Source: Pelotomaculum propionicicum
GTDB lineage: Bacteria; Bacillota; Desulfotomaculia; Desulfotomaculales; Pelotomaculaceae
Length of the DNA: 45,255 nt
Direction: 5' to 3'
Assembly (NCBI RefSeq): GCF_004369225.1
Contig: NZ_QFFZ01000030.1
Location: 1 to 45,255 of the forward strand
A program made the position numbers and the translations under genes. This document shows, piece after piece, positions 16,083-23,566 of this stretch. Position 1 is the first letter of the stretch, and the number at the start of each line of letters is the position of its first letter. The notes below the pieces were generated by a model. That model saw only the letters and a list, made by a program, of their open reading frames with translations. It did no database searches and had not been told where the DNA came from.

Positions 16083-17828
16083 ATGCAGAGAATCATCTTC
16101 AAATGCCGCTACCTGAAAAATGCGTCGGCCCATCTCTCCAATTTTGTTGGGTATGTGGCTACCCGCGAGGGCGTGGAGAAAATGCCGGACAGCACACGCC
16201 TGCTTCCCGCCACGAGGAAACAGCAGCGGCTCATCGCGGAAATCTTGAATAAGTTTCCTGATACGGCTGATCTCTTCGAGTACGAGGATTACCTGCAAGA
16301 GCAGACTAGAGAAAACGCTTCGGAGTTTATCTCCATGGCGGTGGAGCAAAACCTCGACCTCCTCGGCAAGCGAAAGAACTATGTCGGATATATTGCCAAG
16401 CGTCCCAGGGTGGAAACCTTTGGCACCCATGGTTTGTTCACGGACGTCGGTGTGCCGGTGGTGCTGTCCCAGGCGGCGGAGGAAGTCGGCAGCCACACCG
16501 GCAACGTGTGGACCAATGTGATCTCTCTGCGCCGCGCGGATGCGACTCGGCTCGGTTACGATCATGCGAAAGCGTGGCGGGACTTGATTCGCGGACAGCG
16601 CAATTATATCGCGGGGCAGATGAAAATCACGCCGGAGAATCTCCGGTGGTATGCGGCCTATCATGACGAGGGTCATCACCCGCATGTGCATTTAATCGCG
16701 TACTCCACTGATCCTCATGAAGCCTATGTCACCAAAGCGGCCATCCAAAATATGCGCGGCAGCCTGGCCAGAGAAATTTTCCGGCAGGATCTGATTCAAA
16801 TTTATTCGGAGCAGACGGAACGCCGCAGCATCCTGGCCAAACAAAGCCGGGACGCCATGAAAGAAATCATCCGTCAGATCAGTGCGGGCGTCTGCGAAAA
16901 CAAAACCATTGAGAAATTGATTTTGCATTTGTCGGAGCGGTTGGAGCACACCTCCGGCAAAAAACAATACGGCTATCTGAAAGCTCCCCTCAAGGCGGTG
17001 ATCGATCAGATCGTGGACGAGTTGGCCAAGGATGAGCGGGTGGCGGAATGCTGCGAAAAATGGTATGAGCTGCGCAATGAAGTGCTGCACACTTATGCCG
17101 ACAAGCTGCCGCCGCCCCTTCCTCTGTCCCGGCAAAAGGAATTCAAGAGCATCAAAAACATGGTGATCGCCGAAGCGTTGCATATAGGCAGTCGCCATTT
17201 TACTTTTGAGCCGGATGAGGATATGGACGCATCGGATGGCGAGACGGAACCGACGATGGGTAAAGCAGACAATGTGCTTTCAGTTGAGGAAGAAACGCTG
17301 TCCACCGCCGAGGCTATGATGGATGCTGGTGCTAATAATTCCGGCTCCGAAGCGGAACCCATATGGGAGAATGCATCGGGCAATCCATATGCGCAGTATG
17401 CGCTGGCGAAGTTGTATCTCTCTGGTAAGGATATGCCCAAGGACGTTCCGAAAGCTGTGGATCTGCTGACGAAATCCGCAGTGCAGGGCAATCAGTATGC
17501 CCAATACGCCCTGGGCAAGCTCTGCCTCATGGGACATGATGTTCCCCGTGACCGGGAGGCCGCGCTGAAGTGGCTGACCGCGTCTGCGGCCCAGGGCAAT
17601 ATCTACGCCCAGTTTTTTCTCGACCGCATGGACTCCTTCCGCGATCCTTCAGTGCTGCTGGCGGCCACGCGGCTCATGCACCACCTGGGCAATATCTTCC
17701 GTGATGAGCAAAAGAGACTTGACGGAGGCGGCATACAGATTGATCGCAAGCTGCGCAAAAAACTGGCGCAGAAAAAAGCTGCCCAAGGCTATGCCCATGA
17801 CGATCACGAGCCGCGCCAAAACTATTAA
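16083..17828 (+). CDS. MobP3/MobL-type relaxase with C-terminal Sel1 repeats
   Basis: The 581-residue relaxase would nick oriT and stay on the transferred strand's 5' end. The N-terminal region has the three-histidine metal motif YHDEGHHPHVHLIAYS (about residues 193-208). The mid-region is helical. Residues 430-520 contain two or three Sel1-like repeats, marked by NPYAQYALAKLYLSGKDMPK and NQYAQYALGKLCL, separated by an Ala/Gly/Glu-rich linker. Sel1 repeats normally bind proteins, so this part may contact the coupling protein or host factors. It follows mobC by a short gap and is intact. A terminator lies 80 bases downstream. Confidence 0.87.
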   Translation: MQRIIFKCRYLKNASAHLSNFVGYVATREGVEKMPDSTRLLPATRKQQRLIAEILNKFPDTADLFEYEDYLQEQTRENASEFISMAVEQNLDLLGKRKNYVGYIAKRPRVETFGTHGLFTDVGVPVVLSQAAEEVGSHTGNVWTNVISLRRADATRLGYDHAKAWRDLIRGQRNYIAGQMKITPENLRWYAAYHDEGHHPHVHLIAYSTDPHEAYVTKAAIQNMRGSLAREIFRQDLIQIYSEQTERRSILAKQSRDAMKEIIRQISAGVCENKTIEKLILHLSERLEHTSGKKQYGYLKAPLKAVIDQIVDELAKDERVAECCEKWYELRNEVLHTYADKLPPPLPLSRQKEFKSIKNMVIAEALHIGSRHFTFEPDEDMDASDGETEPTMGKADNVLSVEEETLSTAEAMMDAGANNSGSEAEPIWENASGNPYAQYALAKLYLSGKDMPKDVPKAVDLLTKSAVQGNQYAQYALGKLCLMGHDVPRDREAALKWLTASAAQGNIYAQFFLDRMDSFRDPSVLLAATRLMHHLGNIFRDEQKRLDGGGIQIDRKLRKKLAQKKAAQGYAHDDHEPRQNY

Positions 17829-17906
17829 CGGGAGGGATTTCCAATGATAAAAAGCTGCTTGCGCAAAAAAGAAAAGGTAGTCATCCCACATTTGCGTCCC
17901 GCCTGG

Positions 17907-17935
17907 AAGCCGCCCCTGCAAAGGGCGGCTTTTTT
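17907..17935 (+). terminator. Terminator after the relaxase gene
   Basis: The 9-bp stem AAGCCGCCC / GGGCGGCTT (17907-17915 and 17923-17931) is followed by T residues to 17935. It lies about 45 bases before the primase start. Confidence 0.85.
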
Positions 17936-17978
17936 CCGCAGATGCGGCAAACGGAAATGCTGACCAGGGAGGGATACC

Positions 17979-19445
17979 ATGTCGGGATACATTCACTTCA
18001 CCGATGAACAAAAACGCCGGGCAAACTCGGTAGACCTGGTGGACTTCCTGCGGCGCCAAGGCGAACAGCTCACCCGCTCCGGTAGAGAGTGGCGCTGGAA
18101 GCGTCACGACAGCGTAACCGTCCGGGGCAATCAATGGTTCAGGCACAGCCGCAAGGAAGGCGGCCTGGCCATTGACTTTGTGCAGGAATTCTATGACCTG
18201 TCTTTCCCGGAAGCGGTGACCCTACTCCTGGGTGGCGAAGGGGGTGTGGAATGGAATCAGTTCGCCAAGAGCGCACCGCCGCCCCGCAAACCCTTTACCC
18301 TGCCAAAAGCCAGCAATGACATGCGCCGGGTCTATGCTTACCTGATCAAGCAGCGGTTCATAGAGCGGGAGGCTATCACCCATTTTGCCAAAGAGAAAAT
18401 GCTTTATGAAAGCTGTGAGCTGTCCAAAGACAAGAGCAAAGAATACCACAACGCTGTTTTTGTGGGGTGCGATGAGAAGGGTGTTCCGAAACACGCTCAC
18501 AAACGAGGAATCTATACCATGGGCGTCGGCTACCGGGGGGGCAATGTGGAAGGCAGCGATCCGGGATACAGCTTCCATCATAGTGGCGCTAACGACACCC
18601 TGTATGTGTTCGAGGCGCCCATCGACATGCTCTCCTTTATCACCCTCTATCCGGAGGACTGGAAGCAAAACAGCTACGTGGCCCTGGACGGCGTGGCCGA
18701 ACACGCCATGCTGCGCCAGCTTGAGTTAAATCCTCACCTGCAAAAGGTAGCGCTGTGCCTGGACCATGACGAGGCGGGCATCGAGGCCGCAGGACGGCTA
18801 ACGGAAATCCTCCATGCGCGGGGATACATGAATGTGTCGGTCCGGCGACCGGAATACAAGGACTGGAATGAAGACTTAAAAGCAAAGAATGGCGTCACAC
18901 CCATTCCGGCCCAGGAACATCTCAAGCTGGAAGTCCTGCCGGAAGTATGCAAAGCGCTGCTGGAAGCCTGCACATCCTTAAAGTCCACCCATAATCCCCA
19001 TGACATGCTGCTGGAACATTATGAGAAGCTGAAGTCCCTGATTACAAACGGAAAACTAGTCCAGGGAAAAGAGTCCGCCGTGACGGAACATCTGGAAGGC
19101 ATGGCGGCCGGCGCCCTACTTGCCGCGCAAAGGCAATACCGGCAGATGGGGCGGCCGGTAACCTTGGAGCGGCTCATCGGAGAGCTTCGGGACAGCTACC
19201 GTCCCCATCAGGATCGGGGCCGACTACGTTCCAGGGTAGATGATCTGCGGCAGGACATCGCCTGCCTGAACAAGCAATACCACACACCCGGCATCCGCGG
19301 CCCGGAAGATAAGCAGAATCTTATCGCTTCCTACTTTTGCCTGGCGCTGAACTGTGTCAGGACGGAGATTTTCGTGGCCCTTGAAATGCAAAAACAGTCT
19401 GAGGTTCAAATAAAGGCAACACAAAATTTTAATATGACTATGTAG
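17979..19445 (+). CDS. DUF3991/TOPRIM primase-like protein
   Basis: This 488-residue protein has an N-terminal CHC2-like region (residues 1-90, DLVDFLRRQGEQLTRSG and RHSRKEGGLAIDFVQEFY) and a TOPRIM domain with the Glu in YVFEAPIDMLS (about 206-217) and the acidic LDHDEAG motif (about 260-266). This fits mobile-element primases of the DUF3991/TOPRIM group, which prime complementary-strand synthesis after transfer. It follows the relaxase terminator and precedes virD4. Its last residues, QNFNMTM, loosely match the element's C-terminal tail pattern. Confidence 0.85.
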   Translation: MSGYIHFTDEQKRRANSVDLVDFLRRQGEQLTRSGREWRWKRHDSVTVRGNQWFRHSRKEGGLAIDFVQEFYDLSFPEAVTLLLGGEGGVEWNQFAKSAPPPRKPFTLPKASNDMRRVYAYLIKQRFIEREAITHFAKEKMLYESCELSKDKSKEYHNAVFVGCDEKGVPKHAHKRGIYTMGVGYRGGNVEGSDPGYSFHHSGANDTLYVFEAPIDMLSFITLYPEDWKQNSYVALDGVAEHAMLRQLELNPHLQKVALCLDHDEAGIEAAGRLTEILHARGYMNVSVRRPEYKDWNEDLKAKNGVTPIPAQEHLKLEVLPEVCKALLEACTSLKSTHNPHDMLLEHYEKLKSLITNGKLVQGKESAVTEHLEGMAAGALLAAQRQYRQMGRPVTLERLIGELRDSYRPHQDRGRLRSRVDDLRQDIACLNKQYHTPGIRGPEDKQNLIASYFCLALNCVRTEIFVALEMQKQSEVQIKATQNFNMTM

Positions 19446-19469
19446 CCTTTATTTTATGGAGGTGTGCCT

Positions 19470-21298
19470 ATGCAAGCATCCCAAATCATCACCCTGATCG
19501 CCATCGGCCTGATCATGTTCGGGGTCATCGGGTTTCTCTCCCTGCTGGCCCATTACTATACCTTAAACGGCATCAAGGCAAGAACAGTCGGTGACGGGCA
19601 GCACGGCACCGCAAGGTTCGCCACCAAGCGGGAAATTCAAAAGACCTATGCCCATGTCCCCTACCGGAGTTGTGGCGGCAAAAAAAGAACCTGCCCGCCT
19701 TACAGGGGCTGATCATCGGATGCAAAACATCCCGCGGCTCTGTTACCGCCCTGGTGGATACCGGTGACATCCACTGCCTCATGATCGGCGCCGCCGGCGT
19801 CGGCAAGACGGCGAACTTTCTCTATCCCAACCTTGAATACGCCTGCGCCTCCGGCATGTCCTTTATGACAACAGACACCAAGGGCGACCTCTACCGCAAT
19901 TACGGAAGCATCGCCAGGGATTACTACGGTTACAATGTATCTGTCATCGACCTGCGCAATCCCACCCGCAGCGACGGCAACAACATGCTCCATCTCGTGA
20001 ATAAATACATGGATGCCTACCTCGCCGACCCGGAAAATCTCTCCTTTAAGGCCAGGGCGGAAAAGTACGCCAAAATCACCGCCAAGACCATTGTGAATTC
20101 AGGCGGCGTGGACGCCGGCAGCTATGGGCAGAACGCCTTTTTCTACGACGCTGCCGAAGGTCTTTTGACCTCCGTCATCCTGCTCATCGCCGAGTACTGT
20201 CCGCCTGAGGAGCGGCACATTGTCAGCGTGTTCAAGCTGATACAGGACCTGCTGGCTCCCTCCGGCGTCAAGGGCAAAAACCAATTCCAGCTCTTGATCG
20301 AAAAACTGCCCCCGGAACACAAGGCCCGCTGGTTCGCGGGAGCCGCCCTCAACACTGCGGAACAGGCCATGCAGAGTGTTCTCTCCACCGCCCTGTCCCG
20401 CCTGAACGCGTTCCTTGATTCCGAGTTGGAGCAAATCCTGTGCTTTGACACGGCCATCGACGCAGAAAAGTTCTGCAACACCAGGTCAGCGATTTTTCTC
20501 GTCATGCCGGAGGAAGACACCACTAAATATTTTCTCATCTCTCTCATCGTCCAGCAGCTCTACCGGGAGATACTCTCCGTGGCCGATGAGCATGGCGGCA
20601 AGCTCCCCAACAGGGTCATGATGTACCTGGACGAAATCGGCACCATCCCCAGGATCGAATCCGCCGAAATGATGTTCTCCGCCTCCCGCTCCCGCCGTGT
20701 TTCCATCGTGGCCATTATTCAGTCTTTTGCTCAATTGGAGAAGAACTACGGCAAGGAGGGCGCCGCCATCATCGTCGACAACTGCCAGGACACGGTCTTC
20801 GGAGGCTTCGCCCCCAACAGCGAATCCGCCGAAATACTATCCAGGTCCCTGGGCAGCAAAACCGTGATGAGCGGTTCCATCAGCAGGGGGAAGAACGATC
20901 CCAGCCAGAGCCTGCAGATGATCCAGCGTCCCCTGATGACGCCGGACGAGTTAAAAAGCATGCCCAAGGGCCATTTCATTGTGAGCAAAACCGGAACCAA
21001 TCCCATGCGCACCACCCTCAAGTTGTTTCTTGAATGGGGCATCCGGTTTGACAAGGTCTACGAGATAGAGGAAAAGTCCGCCCGCAAGGTGGCCTACGCC
21101 GACCGCGGGGAGCTGGAGCGGGAGATCATCAGGCGGCATGTTGTCTGTGTGGAGGTGGACGAGGAAACGGAACCGGCCGCCCCACCGGCACAGGACGGCA
21201 TGGTCCATACGCCGGTCAAGGAAGAAGCGAAAGCCGCGCCAAAAACAAAGACGCTGCTTAAATCAAAACAACCGGAAGCGCCTGTGCGCGTTGAATAA
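19470..21298 (+). pseudogene. virD4: VirD4/TraG-type coupling ATPase split by a frameshift
   Basis: The first frame (ATG at 19470, GGAGG 7 bases upstream) encodes one membrane segment (about residues 5-25) and runs to KTYAHVPY before leaving frame. The rest is in the -1 frame from about 19660 (PELWRQKKNLPALQGLIIG) through 21298. That part has Walker A GAAGVGKTANFLYP and Walker B MYLDEIGTIP, typical of coupling proteins that bring the relaxase-DNA complex to the channel. Relatives read through as one chain at this point, so a single-base loss is inferred. A cytoplasmic form could start at TTG 19670 but would lack the membrane anchor. Confidence 0.83.
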
Positions 21299-21310
21299 GG
21301 AGGTGGCGCC

Positions 21311-21565
21311 GTGGGTTATTTTGCATCCCTCTACGCCTCGGAGCTTCCTCATCGGGCGGTGGCCGTATACATGTACCTGCGTGACCGGGCGGACAGGGAC
21401 GGCAAGTGTTACCCGGCCATCGGCACCATCGCCGCGGAGCTGAAGCTGTCCCGAAGTACTGTAAAAAGAGCAATCGCAGACCTTGAAAAGAGCGGGTATC
21501 TTCGCAAGGAGCAGAGGTGGCGGGAAAACGGCGGCAAGAGCAGCTGCATGTATTTTCTGAAATAA
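21311..21565 (+). CDS. Small winged-helix/HTH DNA-binding protein
   Basis: The 84-residue product reads MGYFASLYASELPHRAVAVY at the start and contains a helix-turn-helix (YPAIGTIAAELKLSRSTVKR) followed by a wing-like end (LEKSGYLRKEQRW). This is the helix-turn-helix_36 type of replication-initiator-like domain seen in Firmicute elements. The GTG start has AAGGAGGTG upstream and follows virD4 by 12 bases, so it likely shares that transcript. Its role may be regulatory for the transfer operon. Confidence 0.75.
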   Translation: MGYFASLYASELPHRAVAVYMYLRDRADRDGKCYPAIGTIAAELKLSRSTVKRAIADLEKSGYLRKEQRWRENGGKSSCMYFLK

Positions 21566-21623
21566 AAGCAGGGGGAAGTCCAAAAACCTTACCTTTACAC
21601 CAAGGGGGCAGTCTGTTCTTTTG

Positions 21624-21644
21624 ATGAACCATGATACGGTTCAT
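21624..21644 (+). repeat. Short hairpin in the gap before the BREX island
   Basis: ATGAACC and GGTTCAT form a perfect 7-bp stem with a 7-base loop. There is no T-run, so it could be an operator or RNA hairpin. The rest of 21566-21740 shows no other signal. Confidence 0.4.
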
Positions 21645-21745
21645 AGTGAGCTATGCACTGAACTGCCAACTCTAAGAAATGTTAAACAACAGAAAAGAAA
21701 CAAAATAGTTTAAAGACTAAATCAATACGAAAGGTGGAAGAATGG

Positions 21746-22100
21746 ATGAATTTAGAAAAATTAAGGGATACGGAGTATATAAAGTGCGTGGGTTTACTGA
21801 CTGAGTTGATTGACTTGGATGCGGATATTTTTTAAGCGGTGATCCTATTGAGATCACATCTTACTTTGATTAAATAACCTAAACGAACTGTCACGTTTCC
21901 ATCCAGGAGGCTCCCAGAATTTTTCTCCGCAAGATAAAGCATTTACACAGAGAATTGAGGACATAATCGGGTTGCGATGTTGTCCCCAAGGGTATGTACA
22001 ACCTTGCCCCTGCTTGCCAGTTTGTACTGCTGATATTAATTCTGTTATCACAGATATTATTTTGTGGATTGCTGATATTTTATTGAATGTATTAAAATAA
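21746..22100 (+). pseudogene. Decayed small gene upstream of BREX, two frameshifts
   Basis: AAAGGTGG precedes an ATG at 21746 that reads MNLEKLRDTEYIKCVGLL and ELIDLDADIF to a stop in a T-run. The next frame continues as LSGDPIEITSYFD, and a third frame from about 21870 as FSPQDKAFTQRIEDIIG, a Cys-rich GYVQPCPCLPVC and a hydrophobic end to a stop at 22098. Two single-base losses would restore a protein of about 115 residues. I do not recognise the family. Its 3' end overlaps the -35 box of the BREX promoter, which suggests the defence island was joined here. Confidence 0.5.
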
Positions 22101-22111
22101 TTTGGTAAAAT
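22083..22111 (+). promoter_or_regulatory. Promoter of the BREX operon
   Basis: TTGAAT (22083-22088) and TAAAAT (22106-22111) are separated by exactly 17 bases. The first start codon follows 31 bases after the -10 box with a TGGAGG site. No other comparable promoter lies between this and brxA. Confidence 0.65.
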
Positions 22112-22141
22112 ATGCTTATCATGCCTATGGAGGTTTGACAA

Positions 22142-22357
22142 ATGGCGATAAGCTACATTAAGCTTTGGAAGCTTTTACTGGATAAAAAACTTAAAAAGAC
22201 CGATTTGCTCAGTCTCGCCGACATCAGCACGACCACGCTTGCAAAACTATCGAAGGATCAGCCTGTCAGTATGGAAGTAATGGGCCGGATATGCAACGCG
22301 CTTTCTTGCGATATCGGCGACGTTATGGAAATCGTTCCAAATCAAAACGAAGGATAG
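22142..22357 (+). CDS. Cro/C1-type HTH regulator heading the BREX operon
   Basis: The 71-residue protein is almost only a helix-turn-helix domain (LKKTDLLSLADISTTTLAKL) with the usual Cro/C1 pattern and an end like ICNALSCDIGDVMEIV, typical of small XRE regulators of the YozG/HTH_26 sort. It starts 8 bases after TGGAGG and ends 9 bases before brxA, so it is co-transcribed with the defence genes. A role as autoregulator of the operon is inferred. It differs from the larger WYL-containing BrxR regulators known from some BREX loci. Confidence 0.82.
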   Translation: MAISYIKLWKLLLDKKLKKTDLLSLADISTTTLAKLSKDQPVSMEVMGRICNALSCDIGDVMEIVPNQNEG

Positions 22358-22366
22358 GATGTTGCT

Positions 22367-22969
22367 ATGGCTTGGAAATTACCGTACACATCCTCAATTA
22401 AGGATATGCCCTTCTTATTTGCGGAAATGCGCAAAACTGCTCAGCTACTATGTGAAGGAAATACGCGGGACGACATCATAAAATTATCTATGAAATCAAA
22501 CATTTATCAACTTGAAAAAGAGAAAAGACGCCGTGATTTGCCGCTTAGGATGCTCAAGCGTCTGGGGACTATTGACATGCCGCTCCTGCACATTTTAGCG
22601 GATGGTCGAGATGACGACGCGAAGCTTATTGCCTTTCTCGCCCTGATTAAGTCTGACCGTTTGCTGTTTGAATTTATGCGTGAGGTTTATGCGGATAAAT
22701 TCCAGACCGGACAGATGGAAATAAGCGATAAAGACTTTTTTGATTTTATTGAACGAAAGGCACAAAGCAGCGACACTGTGTCGGGATGGACATCGAATAA
22801 TCTTGCGCGCATACGGAATACCTACAAAAATATTCTTTGCGAAGCCGGGCTGGCGAAACGAAGTGGGAAGTCGCTGCTCATACAAAAGCCTATCTGTGAC
22901 CAACAAATATACAATTTGGTAGGTGGCGAAAACGATATATTTGCAAAAGCCATGCTTCTGGAGGTTTAG
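22367..22969 (+). CDS. brxA: BREX protein BrxA (DUF1819)
   Basis: The 200-residue product matches BrxA in size, position and pattern. It has an N-terminal stretch FLFAEMRKTAQLLCEG, a region LPLRMLKRLGTIDMPLLHIL, and ends near LVGGENDIFAKAMLLEV. BrxA proteins are small DNA-binding helical proteins related to NusB and needed for defence in some type 1 systems. The gene is 3 bases from brxB. The start has a GGATG context without a perfect Shine-Dalgarno and may be coupled to the regulator. Intact. Confidence 0.93.
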   Translation: MAWKLPYTSSIKDMPFLFAEMRKTAQLLCEGNTRDDIIKLSMKSNIYQLEKEKRRRDLPLRMLKRLGTIDMPLLHILADGRDDDAKLIAFLALIKSDRLLFEFMREVYADKFQTGQMEISDKDFFDFIERKAQSSDTVSGWTSNNLARIRNTYKNILCEAGLAKRSGKSLLIQKPICDQQIYNLVGGENDIFAKAMLLEV

Positions 22970-22972
22970 CGG

Positions 22973-23554
22973 ATGATGACACTTAACAAACGGCTTGATC
23001 TGATTGAGCCGAAGATATTAGATAAGAGTTTTCGCACGGGACGCGGCACGGCCAACGAAATCAATTTTTGGATTTTTGACTACGATCCAGCAGATGAAAT
23101 GGCAGTTCGCGCCCACGTTTCGTATCTGGAGCAGCGAATCAATAACCAGTATGATGACGTGCGCATTGTCCAGTTTGATTTATATAAGCTCATTCTGAAC
23201 GTTCTGCGCGAAAAGAATTATCTCGACAAAGTTATGCAGATGGAGCAGGCCAAGACCAGCCATGCTATCATCAATCCCATAAAGAAAACGCTGCGTCTGA
23301 CACTTGACGGAGATTTGATTATCGGAAAAATTACGGAAAGCATCGTGCCCGAAAGAGATATCATTTTTTTGACCGGCGTGGGAAAGGCGTGGCCTATTAT
23401 TCGATCTCACACCGTACTCAACAACTTGCACAGCAAAATTGACAGAAATCCTCTGGTTATGTTTTTTCCCGGTGACTATACAAACGAGCTCCGGTTGTTT
23501 GGAGAAATAACAGATGATAACTATTACCGGGCCTTCAAGTTAATTGAAAGATAG
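22973..23554 (+). CDS. brxB: BREX protein BrxB (DUF1788)
   Basis: The 193-residue product shows the DUF1788 pattern: RLDLIEPKILDKSFRTGRGT, then NFWIFDYDP, and later IVPERDIIFLTGVGKAWPII and PLVMFFPGDYTN. BrxB is essential in tested type 1 BREX systems; its activity is not defined. A second ATG lies at 22976. The gene is flanked tightly by brxA and brxC. No truncation is seen. Confidence 0.94.
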   Translation: MMTLNKRLDLIEPKILDKSFRTGRGTANEINFWIFDYDPADEMAVRAHVSYLEQRINNQYDDVRIVQFDLYKLILNVLREKNYLDKVMQMEQAKTSHAIINPIKKTLRLTLDGDLIIGKITESIVPERDIIFLTGVGKAWPIIRSHTVLNNLHSKIDRNPLVMFFPGDYTNELRLFGEITDDNYYRAFKLIER

Positions 23555-23566
23555 GAGAGTAGCGAG

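Noticed and set aside
17844-17963. A 39-codon ORF after the relaxase with GGAGGG upstream
   Set aside because: It runs through the terminator hairpin and its product is a basic, unstructured peptide. A chance ORF is more likely, although the ribosome site is good.
21870-22100. An intact small Cys-rich gene before BREX
   Set aside because: The frame is open for 76 codons but has no suitable start codon or ribosome site. It is better explained as the third segment of the frameshifted gene starting at 21746.
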